Notes: generated by a model from the letters alone, not told the origin. DNA of 64,000 nucleotides from Chelatococcus sambhunathii (GCA_031316315.1 JADBEO010000013.1:32245-96244); one strand, 5' to 3'; shown: positions 27,475-35,950, counted from the first letter of the stretch. Program-made: numbers and translations.

Positions 27475-27815
27475 GGCGCGCGCCTTTCTTCGGATTGGAT
27501 CGGTCCCGAGTGGCAGGGCGTGCAAACGGCCTCCCAGTTCGACCGACGCCAGAAGAGCGAGCGGTCGCCACGATGCGGGATGATGTGATTGACGATGGTC
27601 GACGGCGCGCCGCAGCGGACGCACGTCGGATGGGCGAGCAGGTAAGCGGCGCGTTCGCGCTGCCACTTGCTGTCATAACCACGGGCGCGAGCGGTCGGAC
27701 GGGCGGCGTCGTGCCGGGCCTTGCGCTCGGCGTCTCGCTTGATCTGACACGCGCAGCGGACGCCGGAGGCGACGACACGGCCGCAGCCGCAGACGCGAGG
27801 GGCGCGGGTAGGCAT
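27471..27815 (-). CDS. HNH endonuclease
   Basis: 114-residue HNH nuclease. It has an N-terminal Cys set (CGCGRVVASGVRCAC), then CVRCG, the catalytic NHIIPHRGD, Asn in NWEAVC and the distal CTPCH. Phage HNH proteins of this type sit near terminase and assist cos cleavage and packaging. The ATG overlaps the preceding stop (TGATG). Confidence 0.9.
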   Translation of the reverse strand: MPTRAPRVCGCGRVVASGVRCACQIKRDAERKARHDAARPTARARGYDSKWQRERAAYLLAHPTCVRCGAPSTIVNHIIPHRGDRSLFWRRSNWEAVCTPCHSGPIQSEERRAP

Positions 27816-27967
27816 CACGCGGACTCGCTGCGAATGGAGAGGTGCGACCGCGCATCCTTGACCGTCGTATGCCGCTTCTGGAGCGTCAGGGGCGCGGAGG
27901 ATGCTTCGCGTTGTTCGGCCGGTCGCGGAGCCGTCAAGACTTGCCCCTGATTGGAAATGGAGATCAC
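27815..27967 (-). CDS. 50-residue phage protein
   Basis: GTG start at 27967 overlaps the upstream stop (GTGA) and its TGA overlaps the HNH start (TGATG), so both ends are coupled. The product (starts VISISNQGQVLTAP, ends HLSIRSESA) has no known domain. Coupling on both sides and fit with the local operon style are the only evidence. Confidence 0.5.
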   Translation of the reverse strand: MISISNQGQVLTAPRPAEQREASSAPLTLQKRHTTVKDARSHLSIRSESA

Positions 27968-28488
27968 GCGAGCATCCTCAGAATGGATGCGGCGTTGGGA
28001 TCGCGCTCGGCGGAGGTCGGCGCGGCGTCGTCTTCAGATTTGCCACCGAAGATCGAAGACAGCAGCTCGACGCGGCCGGCGTAGGCGGCTTCGATTTCGG
28101 CGGCCGGCGTGTCGAGGGTCGCTTGCGCGGTCCATCCGAGCGCGCCGGTTCCGAGCGCAAACAGGCGATCGAAATAGGCGGCGTGAGACATCGCTTTGCC
28201 GGCGGGCTTGCCCTTCGGCGCGGGTTCGTCGCTCGCGCCAGCGAGGCGAAGCACATGGGCGATCAGATCGGGCGCGAGGCGGATCGCGTTGGCGATCGAC
28301 ACGGCGGGAAATGGATTGGCGTGCTCGGCGAGGATCGCGGACGTCGCCGTGACCGATCCTTCCGAGAGCAGTTTGAGCAGCTTCGGGAAGCCGAAGTCGC
28401 GCTCAAGGCGCATCGCGGCGCGCAGGGTCGGCCGGAGGCGAACGACGTCGCCCCCGATCTCAACCGTGATGTCGCGCGCCGCGAGCAT
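27964..28488 (-). CDS. tail assembly chaperone-like protein
   Basis: 174-residue protein starting three bases upstream of the end of the capsid gene's stop context. Its start DITVEIGGDVVRLRPTLRAA then MRLERDFGFPKLLKLL resembles TAC-type chaperones that load on the tape measure. The remainder is helical with a Pro/Lys linker. The family call is by pattern only. Confidence 0.6.
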   Translation of the reverse strand: MLAARDITVEIGGDVVRLRPTLRAAMRLERDFGFPKLLKLLSEGSVTATSAILAEHANPFPAVSIANAIRLAPDLIAHVLRLAGASDEPAPKGKPAGKAMSHAAYFDRLFALGTGALGWTAQATLDTPAAEIEAAYAGRVELLSSIFGGKSEDDAAPTSAERDPNAASILRMLA

Positions 28489-28490
28489 GA

Positions 28491-29651
28491 TCAGGCCGCG
28501 ACCTTCAGCTTCACGAAGCGGTCGGGGTGCGTCACGTCCGAGCCAGTGCGCTTGCGGGCGTGGAAGCGAACCTGACCCTTGGTCGCGAGCGTGTAGGGAT
28601 CGCGCAGGAGCGACAGGCCGATGCGGTCGACGATGCGGAAGCCGGAGAGGTCGCCGAAGACGATCGGATAGGCGTTGGCGGCGATGTCCGCCATGTCGAG
28701 CATTTCGACGATCGGGCGGCCAAGCAGCGTGGTCGCCGCGCCTTCGCTGATCGGATCGACGATCAGGTAGCGGCCCTGCCCGTCCTTCCACTTGCGGATT
28801 TCCGCCAGCGTGTTGCGGTTCATGACCCACGCGCCGCGCTGCGCATGAACGGTCGGGAGCTTGTGATACATGCCGATCAGGACGTCGGCCGGATTGCTCG
28901 CCGGGAAGGCGGAAGCCGCGCCGGTCTTCACTTCGGCGATGCCGGTCGCGGTCATCAGACCCTTCGGCTGACCGACGCCGGTCCCCTTCACGAAGGCGAG
29001 GCCTTCGGTCTTGCCGAAGTTCTCCGCGAAGTCGGCCTGAAGCTCGCCCTCGAGGTTGAACTGATTGTCCTCGAGCAGCTTGGTCGAGACGTCCGTGTAG
29101 GTGGCGAGTTCGTGGTTCGCGAGCGTGATCTGCTCATAGGCCGGCTGGGAGGCGGTGCGGTCTTCGGTCTCGCCGACCCACGTCGCCGAGGTCGTGCCGG
29201 TGCGGCGGGGATAGACGATCGAGTCGCCGGCCACGTTCACGACGTTGGCGTAAGCGCGGATCGGGGAGAACTCGGTCGTGAGCTTGATCAGCTCGGATGC
29301 GAAGATCTCCGGGGCGAGGAAGCCGCCGGCCGTGTCGACGGCGACAGTGAGGGCCTTGCGCTCGACGTCGTCCATGCGCTCGACGCCGCGGCGGGCGAAG
29401 GACATGAACGCCTTGCGCTCGACGTCGTCGGACTTGTCGGTCACGACGGCCGGGCGGTTGAGGCGGGCTTCGAGCTTGTCGAGCCGGGTGACGAGCGCGG
29501 AGGCGTCGGCCTTCGTCTCGACGGCTTTAAGGCGATCGTCGATCGAGCCGCGGAGCTCTTCGAGCGCCTTGGTCACGATGCCAGCGGCGTCGTCGCCCTC
29601 GGCATCCTTCAGTTCGATTGCGCCGGCGAAGGCGCGGTCATGAAACGTCAC
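28491..29651 (-). CDS. HK97-family major capsid protein
   Basis: 386 residues. An N-terminal coiled-coil delta domain (residues ~20-75, EELRGSIDDRLKAVETKADA) would be removed by the protease. The HK97 fold follows with TAGGFLAPEIFASELIK, DVSTKLLEDNQFNLEG and the late FGDLSGFRIVDRIGLSLLRD. GTG start with AGGAGA upstream. Confidence 0.93.
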   Translation of the reverse strand: MTFHDRAFAGAIELKDAEGDDAAGIVTKALEELRGSIDDRLKAVETKADASALVTRLDKLEARLNRPAVVTDKSDDVERKAFMSFARRGVERMDDVERKALTVAVDTAGGFLAPEIFASELIKLTTEFSPIRAYANVVNVAGDSIVYPRRTGTTSATWVGETEDRTASQPAYEQITLANHELATYTDVSTKLLEDNQFNLEGELQADFAENFGKTEGLAFVKGTGVGQPKGLMTATGIAEVKTGAASAFPASNPADVLIGMYHKLPTVHAQRGAWVMNRNTLAEIRKWKDGQGRYLIVDPISEGAATTLLGRPIVEMLDMADIAANAYPIVFGDLSGFRIVDRIGLSLLRDPYTLATKGQVRFHARKRTGSDVTHPDRFVKLKVAA

Positions 29652-29663
29652 TTGGTAATTCTC

Positions 29664-30164
29664 CTAGATGCGAAGCGCCGAAGCGGCGCGGGTGATGGCT
29701 TCGGCGATCGCGAGAGCTGTCGAAGCGTCCTTCGCGGCGGTGATCCGCGCGCGGGGATGGCAGGGGACCGAAACGAGGCTGATCTCGACGAGGTCCAAAT
29801 CCGTGATGGTGCGTCCGCCGCCGCGGCGCGGTGCGGCCTTGCGGGTGCTGAAGCCGATCGAGAGGCCGCCGACCGCGCCGGCGGTCACGAGGGCGCGGAC
29901 TTCGCGGGCGCGCTCGACGCCCTCGATCAGAAGCCGGCCCTTCACCTCAAGGCCCTGGCTCGTCTCGACGGCGCTTTCCCAGACGCCGACCGTCTGCGCC
30001 GGATCGTGCGCGAACAGCATCGGGAGCGGGAGCGCCGCGGACTTGAACGAGCCCGGCTCGATCATGTCGCCGACGCGATCGGGCGTCCCGAACGGCCATG
30101 CGAGGCCGGTGATCGCGCCGGCGTCGTCGACCGCGAGCGCGGCCTTGATCTCAAGCCGGTTCAA
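29664..30164 (-). CDS. HK97 prohead protease (U35)
   Basis: 166 residues with the start EIKAALAVDDAGAITGLAWP, catalytic His in LPMLFAHDP and Ser in GAVGGLSIGF. It cleaves the capsid delta domain. It overlaps the upstream small gene by ATGA and precedes the capsid gene by 12 bases, the usual order. Confidence 0.92.
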   Translation of the reverse strand: MNRLEIKAALAVDDAGAITGLAWPFGTPDRVGDMIEPGSFKSAALPLPMLFAHDPAQTVGVWESAVETSQGLEVKGRLLIEGVERAREVRALVTAGAVGGLSIGFSTRKAAPRRGGGRTITDLDLVEISLVSVPCHPRARITAAKDASTALAIAEAITRAASALRI

Positions 30165-30343
30165 TGGAGCATCGCGCCATCGGGGCGCTCCTCTGTCTCG
30201 ACATCGGAATGCGATCGAACCGGCGCGCCAATGACACGCTGAAGCGCCTGAAAGCGCAGCTCGGACATCTCCCGCTCGGCGTCGGCGATCCGTGCGAGTG
30301 TGATCTCGCGACAGAGCCGCCAGAAGGCACCTTCATGCGCCAT
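30161..30343 (-). CDS. 60-residue phage protein
   Basis: Small helical protein (GAFWRLCREITLARIADAER). It overlaps the preceding gene by 11 bases and the protease start by 4. No known domain; credible from its coupling. Confidence 0.6.
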   Translation of the reverse strand: MAHEGAFWRLCREITLARIADAEREMSELRFQALQRVIGAPVRSHSDVETEERPDGAMLH

Positions 30344-30662
30344 TGTTCGCCTCCGGCTCGGCTGCGCCGAAGTAGGCGGCTCGCAGAATGTCGACGGCGA
30401 GCAGCCGGGCGTGAACGATCGGCTTGGCGGTGACGTGCTCGGCGACAAGCTGCGCGGCATCGGTTTCCGCGGTGCCGCCGCCGATCAACGCGAGCCGGAC
30501 GATCTCGATCAGCTCGGCGTGCGCGAAGGCGTGCTCGTCAATGACGCGCCGGATGATCGCGCCGATACCTGCGCTGGTGATCTTTTCCAGCTCGGCGATG
30601 GCGTGGGGCGTGAGGCGGAAGTTGCGCTCGACGTCGAGCGTCGCGCGGTGAATGGTCGTCAT
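30333..30662 (-). CDS. GTA/Phage_TAC_11-like tail assembly chaperone
   Basis: 109-residue protein with NFRLTPHAIAELEKITSAGI then GAIIRRV and IVRLALIGGG, the pattern of the gene transfer agent TAC family. TAC genes normally precede the tape measure; here it sits directly after the portal gene, coupled by ATGA. The displacement is unusual. Confidence 0.72.
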   Translation of the reverse strand: MTTIHRATLDVERNFRLTPHAIAELEKITSAGIGAIIRRVIDEHAFAHAELIEIVRLALIGGGTAETDAAQLVAEHVTAKPIVHARLLAVDILRAAYFGAAEPEANNGA

Positions 30663-31876
30663 GCCGCTTCGGCCTCCAGAGCCGGGGCGGCCGGCGTGGT
30701 CGTGATGTTCGGATTGGCGAGCGTGTCGCCGTCCGGTCGCGCCGGGCGGTTCTCAAGCTCTCGGATTTCGTTCGACGTCAGGACGCCGGCCGCGCGGGCC
30801 TGCGCGTAAGCGGCGAAGCGCGTCGCCGTGTCGGCGCGCATGAGGTCGTCCACGACGAACTCGATCGAGTGCGTCTTGCGCTCTTCCGACGTGAGCAAGA
30901 GCCGGGACAGGGCGTCGGTCCACGTCCGCAGCCACGGCAGAAGGGTGAGCCGGTAGAAGACACTTCCCATCTGCTCGGCGTTGCCCCACGTCGCGCGGCC
31001 AAGCTCGAAGAGCATGGACGGCGGCACGCGGAAGGCGCGGGCGATCTCAACGATCTGGAACGTCCGCATCTCGGCGAACTGCGCGTCAACGGACGTGAAG
31101 GCGAGCGGGTTGAAGTCGCCGCCCTCTTCCATGACCGCGGTGCCGCCGGCGTTCGTGCCGGCCGTCGCCGCCTGCCACGACGCCTTCATGCGGGAGGCGC
31201 TTTCGGGCGTGAGCTTACCGGGAAACTTCAAGACGCCGCTCGGGCGCGCGCCGTTGGCGAAGAGTTGTCCGGCGTGCTGCTCAAGCACGAGGGCGAGCGC
31301 GATAGCCTCGCGACAGAGCTGAACGGGCGAGACGCCCTTCACGCCGTCGAGGCTGAAGGCCGGGATATGCAGGATGTCTTCGCGCCGGAAGATGTCGTGC
31401 GTTGCGCCGTTAGAGACGCGATAGGCCGGCTCGCCGGTAAGATCGTCGACAAGGACGGTGACGCTGCGCGGATCGAGCCGGTTGAACTCGACGACGCGAC
31501 CGCCGACTCGGTTGGCGAAGGCGAAGCCGTTGCCATGCAAGAGCGCGTCGGTCGTGAGCTGAGTGCGAAGCTGAGAGGCCGAAACCCAAGGCGACGCTTC
31601 GTCGTGCACGACGGCGTAAGCCGGATGCTCGGCTTTCGGCGACTTCCCGCCGGCTTCGTCGCTGGCGTAGAGCTTGACCGGAAGCGTGCCGACCGTGTCC
31701 GCGATCAGGCTGACGGCCGTCGAGACAGCGGCGCAACGCATCGCGGTTTCGGCGGTGATCGCCGGGCCGGCGACAGTATTGGAGGCAAGAAAGGCGTCGA
31801 GTCCCCACAGCGAGGCATTGCTCGGCGCAGACTTCGTTTCCAGCAGCCAGTTACGTAGGGCGGACTTCAGCGACAC
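30659..31876 (-). CDS. HK97-family portal protein
   Basis: 405 residues. AVSLIADTVGTLPVKLY, LLHGNGFAF, LQCREAIALAL-like helix and the conserved IARAFRVPPSMLFEL then TWGNAEQM are portal signatures. It forms the dodecameric DNA entry ring. First gene of the structural run. Confidence 0.93.
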   Translation of the reverse strand: MSLKSALRNWLLETKSAPSNASLWGLDAFLASNTVAGPAITAETAMRCAAVSTAVSLIADTVGTLPVKLYASDEAGGKSPKAEHPAYAVVHDEASPWVSASQLRTQLTTDALLHGNGFAFANRVGGRVVEFNRLDPRSVTVLVDDLTGEPAYRVSNGATHDIFRREDILHIPAFSLDGVKGVSPVQLCREAIALALVLEQHAGQLFANGARPSGVLKFPGKLTPESASRMKASWQAATAGTNAGGTAVMEEGGDFNPLAFTSVDAQFAEMRTFQIVEIARAFRVPPSMLFELGRATWGNAEQMGSVFYRLTLLPWLRTWTDALSRLLLTSEERKTHSIEFVVDDLMRADTATRFAAYAQARAAGVLTSNEIRELENRPARPDGDTLANPNITTTPAAPALEAEAA

Positions 31877-31947
31877 AGGTAAAATTCGGGGCCTTCAATC
31901 TTTGACCCAACAATTTTACCAACCCGCAATACGCTTGGCGCCTGTTT

Positions 31948-31968
31948 TATTTGACGATCTATCAAATA
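31948..31968. promoter_or_regulatory. operator-like palindrome before the structural operon
   Basis: TATTTGA and TCAAATA form perfect 7-base arms with a 7-base spacer, in an AT-rich 115-base gap between the integrase stop and the portal start. Its position suits a repressor-controlled promoter of the head-gene run. No repressor was identified inside the element. Confidence 0.45.
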
Positions 31969-31991
31969 ATTCTGGTGCTTTTCGCGGGCCG

Positions 31992-33740
31992 TTATGCTAT
32001 AGAATGAGCACGGTCGCCTTGATTAGCTCTGATCAGCGATGACAAATCCAAACCATCGAAGTGGACTGTTTCAAGAGCGTCGCGCATCGCCTCAATGGCT
32101 TGCGCATGCACGTAGCCTGCGCCAGCGCTGTCATCGTCGTGTCCGGTGATCGCGTCGCTCATGTCTCGGCTAACGCCCGCCCGAGCGAGAGCAGTCTTCA
32201 GGCTGTGGCGTAGCGAATGAAACTTCTTCCGGCCGTCGACGATCCCCAACGACGGCAGAAGCGTCCGATTGAACCAACGCGGGACGTAATTCGCGAAGGT
32301 TTGGTTTGCGGACGTGCTCGTCTCTTTCCGGGCAACGGCTTTGCGATACCACTCGGGAAAGAGCTGATTTTCGCCGGCTTGTCGAAGCCGCTCGATATGG
32401 GCTTCCAGCCCGAGCGCGATCAGCGTCGAGTGAACCGGGACCACACGTCGCGACTGATCGTTTTTCGTCTCTTCCTCAATCGCAAAGACAAGGACTCCAC
32501 GTTCAAGTCGCACGCTGTCGAGCTTGATCTGCGCGATCTCCGCGGCGCGGAGCCCGGTATGCAGCCCGATCAATAGCGCCCAATGTTCTTCGCCGAGTTG
32601 CTGATCCCGAGAGAACAACGGCGCGGCGAAGATCTTCGAAAGGTCGCCCGGCGTGAATGGAATGCGCGGGGGCCCCTTCCGGTCCCTACCCTGTTCGACT
32701 TTCACTCCGGTTGCCGGGTTTTCCTCGTCCGGAGGAAAGCCTCCATTGTCGCGCGCCCACGCGAGCAAGGTGCTGATCCGCGAAAGCCATTTGTTCGCGG
32801 TCGCACCATCGAGCGTGTCGAAGGGTTGAGCCCGCTCCCGGTTCGCATCTATCGCCTGCGGCAAGGTCTTGCCGGGGAAGCGTTTTGAGTAGTTCGACGG
32901 CGTCTTCATGAGCGCCGTTTTGAAGCCAAGAATGTCGCGACGCAGGATTGTGTAGACGGGGCGAGGCTCGCCGAAAAACTCGCCGAGCATCCGCGCCGCG
33001 ACGCGATACTCATAGGCGGTGCCATTCGCCGGCCGCTTCTCGGCAATGACGAGATCAGCAATTTCAGTCAACGTCTTGTGGCTGTTTTCGCCGGCCATGC
33101 GCTTCGCCAGCGGGTCGCCGTTGACGACAAGCTGAGGGGCGGGCCGAAGCATCGGATGCTTCGGCTCGCCGACATCTTCGCCTTCGTCCCGACGTTCGCC
33201 GCGCTGGAGCACTTCGAGCTGAACGCTCGCCAACACCATGCAGCGCTCCCGCCATTCAGGAGAGCCGCGCTCTACAGCCACGTTTCCCCGCGCCGAAAAC
33301 TTGTCGACCGCCCAGCCGATTGCGGCGTCCATCTCTTCGTTGGACGCCCTGCCCGATGCTGCTCGCTTCAGAACTTCCGAATAGGCCGGGCGAGCGCGGG
33401 CGAAGTCGCCAGCGGCAGCGCGATCCGACATCAAGCGGTCCGCCTGCTGGTGCTCCTCCTCTTCAGCGAAATGCGTCATTGCGAGCTGTCGATCAGATAG
33501 GCGTCGATCGGCCCGGATCGTCGGCGCAGCTCCGACGCGCGCCTGCGCCCGCGCCGCGTCGATCCGCTCGTGAAACCGCGCGACCGCGGCGGGGAGCCTG
33601 CGCAGGGCGACGGCGCGCTCGCCACCTAGCGGCTCGCGCAGGTCCGTAGATCCAATGACCGCGACGACGTCTGCCGGGACCACAACGCGCGCCCAATATC
33701 GGCCCCCGCGCTCGACAAGATGACGGACCTTCCCGGCCAA
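31992..33740 (-). CDS. int: tyrosine site-specific integrase
   Basis: 582-residue phage integrase. The N-terminus (WARVVVPADVVAVIGSTDLR) is the DUF6538-like arm-binding type. The catalytic domain has Arg in GLHTGLRAAEIAQIKLDS, His-x-x-Arg in FHSLRHSLKTAL, GH in ITGHDDD and the nucleophile Tyr in AGYVHAQAIEAM. It lies 110 bases from attR and is the natural agent of insertion into tRNA-Ser. Confidence 0.95.
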   Translation of the reverse strand: MAGKVRHLVERGGRYWARVVVPADVVAVIGSTDLREPLGGERAVALRRLPAAVARFHERIDAARAQARVGAAPTIRADRRLSDRQLAMTHFAEEEEHQQADRLMSDRAAAGDFARARPAYSEVLKRAASGRASNEEMDAAIGWAVDKFSARGNVAVERGSPEWRERCMVLASVQLEVLQRGERRDEGEDVGEPKHPMLRPAPQLVVNGDPLAKRMAGENSHKTLTEIADLVIAEKRPANGTAYEYRVAARMLGEFFGEPRPVYTILRRDILGFKTALMKTPSNYSKRFPGKTLPQAIDANRERAQPFDTLDGATANKWLSRISTLLAWARDNGGFPPDEENPATGVKVEQGRDRKGPPRIPFTPGDLSKIFAAPLFSRDQQLGEEHWALLIGLHTGLRAAEIAQIKLDSVRLERGVLVFAIEEETKNDQSRRVVPVHSTLIALGLEAHIERLRQAGENQLFPEWYRKAVARKETSTSANQTFANYVPRWFNRTLLPSLGIVDGRKKFHSLRHSLKTALARAGVSRDMSDAITGHDDDSAGAGYVHAQAIEAMRDALETVHFDGLDLSSLIRANQGDRAHSIA

Positions 33741-33751
33741 TGCGTGCCCCG

Positions 33752-33775
33752 AAACTGTTACATAAACTGTTACAT
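33752..33775 (+). repeat. tandem 12-bp repeat upstream of integrase
   Basis: AAACTGTTACAT occurs twice head-to-tail with no spacer (33752-33763, 33764-33775), between the integrase start and attR. Related copies lie beside attL. Candidate arm-type integrase binding sites or an autoregulatory operator. Confidence 0.6.
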
Positions 33776-33849
33776 CGATATGAGCGCAATCGCTTCATTA
33801 TGCAACATTTTCTACAGCCTCTTGGGCACTATTCGACCTTGGATGAGTC

Positions 33850-33866
33850 TCCCTCCGTCTCCGCCA
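33850..33866 (+). repeat. attR core
   Basis: Exact 17-base copy of the tRNA-Ser 3' end (16008-16024). The remaining 150 bases to the amidase gene end hold no gene that can be supported. Confidence 0.92.
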
Positions 33867-34016
33867 CCTGCCTCTTATAAATGTCTGCTTTGCTTGTTGT
33901 TTTTGCTGGACAATCGGTTCAGCCCTCTTTTTGCCCGCCAAGCAGTTTGGCCTCCAAGCGCCGCCAAGAAGGCCGCGCCGGTCTGCCCGTGCTCAAGGAC
34001 TTCCCCGTCCCCGTGG

Positions 34017-35399
34017 TCATGGCGAATAAAACCTCTCGACGCCTCGGCCGTGGCCGAGGACGGCCTCGTCCTGGAAACGCCGCCCGACGATTTGTAAGCC
34101 GACCGGTAGCCCGTCGTCGGCCGGGCCGATGGGAACCGAAATCGCCGGGCACTGCGGCGTCAGGTTGAACGGGCACGTCATGTCGAGGCCGATCAGGTGC
34201 CCCGCCGCGTCTTCGTTGAAGTAGTCGCCGTCCTTCCTCTCGACCGGCGGCGCCGTCACCGCGCAGGCCGGGCAGAGCAGCGCGTCATAGGTCTCGAACA
34301 GCCGCGCCATGTCGCGCCACATCGCGGTGCGGAGCAGCTCGATCCGCTTGTAGGACGTCGCATCCTTGGCGAAGCCGCGCCGCATGATCTCGACCATGGC
34401 CGGGTCCATGCGGTCGCGGAAGGCGCCGAAATATGCCGACATGAACACGCACCAAATCTCGTACCACTCGTCGACCACGGCGCGGGTCCACGGCAGCGCG
34501 ACTTCCTCGACCACCGCGCCCGCATCCGCCATCGCGCCGGCCGCACGCCGGATCGCGGCCTCAACCTGCGGCTCGACAGCGTAGAAGCCGAGGTCGATCG
34601 AAAGGGCGAAGCGCTTGCCCTTCAAACCCTGATCGCGCGCGCGCTCGGCTTCGAACGTCAGCGGGAGCGATAGGATGTCCTCGTCGCTCGGGCCCGCGGT
34701 CGCTTCGAGAAAAGCGACGGCGTCGTCGACGGTGCGGGCGAGCGGGCCGAAATGAGAGATGTCGTCGAACACGCTCGGCAGGATCGTCATCGGGATCCGT
34801 CCGAGACTGGGTTTCAGCCCGACGATCCCGCAGAACGAGGCGGGGATGCGGACCGACCCTCCCATGTCCGACCCCTCGGCGAAGGGAACGACGCCGGTCC
34901 CGACCGCGACGGCGGAGCCGCCGGACGATCCGCCCGAGGTCCGGCTGGGGTCGTGCGGATTACGTGTCGCGCCGAAGCGTGGGCTCCAGGTGAAGCTCGA
35001 ATGCCCGAATTCCGGCGTCGTGGTCTTGCCCATCAGGATCGCGCCAGCGGCCTGCAGTCGGCGGACGCAGAGCGCGGTTTCGGACGGGACGTAGTCGCCG
35101 GAGCTCCAGGAGCCGAGCGTCGTCACGTCGCCCGCGGTCGGCGTGAGGTCCTTCGCCGCGAAGGGGACGCCGTGCAGGAAGCCGGTCGGCCGCCCTGCCT
35201 TGACGGCCTCGTCGGCGTCGCGGGCGGCGGCCAACGCCGCCTCCTCCCGGATCAGCGCGAAGGCGTTGAACGCGTCTTGCGTCGCGTGGGCGCGCTTCAG
35301 CGACTCATGCATGATCTCGACGGCCGAGAAGCGGCCGCCGCGCACGCCCGAAGCGATCTCCCGGGCCGGCAGATCAAGCGGATGGGCGTCCTGCGTCAC
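34017..35399 (-). CDS. amidase signature family hydrolase
   Basis: 460-residue AS-family amidase. Catalytic Lys in GVPFAAKDLT, the Gly/Ser signature TSGGSSGGSAVAVGTG with the cis-Ser, and nucleophile Ser in EGSDMGGSVRIPA. It hydrolyses an amide to acid and ammonia in the cytoplasm. It is the last gene of a minus-strand run with a flavin monooxygenase, its reductase and an ABC importer, so the amide may be the imported compound or its oxidation product. The closest attR boundary is 150 bases away. Confidence 0.9.
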   Translation of the reverse strand: MTQDAHPLDLPAREIASGVRGGRFSAVEIMHESLKRAHATQDAFNAFALIREEAALAAARDADEAVKAGRPTGFLHGVPFAAKDLTPTAGDVTTLGSWSSGDYVPSETALCVRRLQAAGAILMGKTTTPEFGHSSFTWSPRFGATRNPHDPSRTSGGSSGGSAVAVGTGVVPFAEGSDMGGSVRIPASFCGIVGLKPSLGRIPMTILPSVFDDISHFGPLARTVDDAVAFLEATAGPSDEDILSLPLTFEAERARDQGLKGKRFALSIDLGFYAVEPQVEAAIRRAAGAMADAGAVVEEVALPWTRAVVDEWYEIWCVFMSAYFGAFRDRMDPAMVEIMRRGFAKDATSYKRIELLRTAMWRDMARLFETYDALLCPACAVTAPPVERKDGDYFNEDAAGHLIGLDMTCPFNLTPQCPAISVPIGPADDGLPVGLQIVGRRFQDEAVLGHGRGVERFYSP

Positions 35400-35402
35400 G
35401 GT

Positions 35403-35930
35403 TCAGCCGGCCGCGGCGCAGGCTAGGACCGAGTCGTAGCGACGCCCCACATAGATCAGCCCCTCGCATGGCTCGCCGACGCCGATGTCGAGCACCTCGC
35501 AGAACAGCACGGCGTGGGTGCCGACGTCGACGACGCGGTCGATGCGGCAGTCGAAATGCGCGAGCGCGCCATCGAGCACCGGCGCGCCGCTCGGGCCGCG
35601 CCGCCAGGTCGCCGCCGCGAAGCGCTCCTCGACAGGCGTGCGCCCGCCGAACAGGTTCGATAGCCGCTTGTGCTCCGGCGCCAGCGTGTTGACGCAGAGC
35701 GCGCCGTTCGCTCGGAACGCCTCGCCGACCGAGCTGTCGCGCTTGACGCAGACCAGCAGCGTCGGCGGGGCGTCGGTCACGCTGCAGACCGCGGTGGCGG
35801 TGAAGCCGGCGCGGCCGCCCGGCCCGTCGGTCGTCACCACGTTGACGGCGGCCGCGACCGCCGCCATCGCGTCGCGATAGCGTTCCTTGGTGACTGGCGC
35901 TGCGGAAGCGAGGCCTGCTGCGTCGTCCAT
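35403..35930 (-). CDS. flavin reductase (RutF/HpaC type)
   Basis: 175-residue flavin reductase domain protein: RYRDAMAAVAAAVNVVTTDG, GFTATAVCSVTDAPPTLLVC and the conserved Asp/His region HFDCRIDRVVDVGTHAVLFC. It supplies reduced flavin to the LLM monooxygenase directly upstream. The ATG at 35930 gives the family's normal length. Confidence 0.9.
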   Translation of the reverse strand: MDDAAGLASAAPVTKERYRDAMAAVAAAVNVVTTDGPGGRAGFTATAVCSVTDAPPTLLVCVKRDSSVGEAFRANGALCVNTLAPEHKRLSNLFGGRTPVEERFAAATWRRGPSGAPVLDGALAHFDCRIDRVVDVGTHAVLFCEVLDIGVGEPCEGLIYVGRRYDSVLACAAAG

Positions 35931-35950
35931 CGGGGCGCGCCTTTCGGTCC

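Larger units (their letters stand above)
16008..33866. mobile_element. integrated phage-like element (reduced prophage or satellite)
   Basis: About 17.84 kb bounded by 17-bp direct repeats, with tRNA-Ser on the left and a tyrosine integrase on the right. Minus-strand structural genes run: portal, tail chaperone-like, small ORF, prohead protease, capsid, chaperone-like, 50-aa ORF, HNH, HTH, gp6 connector, gp10, two DUF3168-like, head closure, TerS, TerL, tape measure. Then come Rep and four small genes. A plus-strand DUF262-AlbA_2 gene abuts attL. No major tail tube, tail tip or fibre, holin, endolysin or CI-like repressor was recognised, and the size is about half of a typical siphophage. It may be a decayed prophage or a satellite that uses a helper's tail and lysis functions. 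Confidence 0.9.

Noticed and set aside
28527..30242. 571-codon plus-strand frame opposite capsid and protease
   Set aside because: It is a shadow of the capsid and protease genes, with no recognisable protein features.
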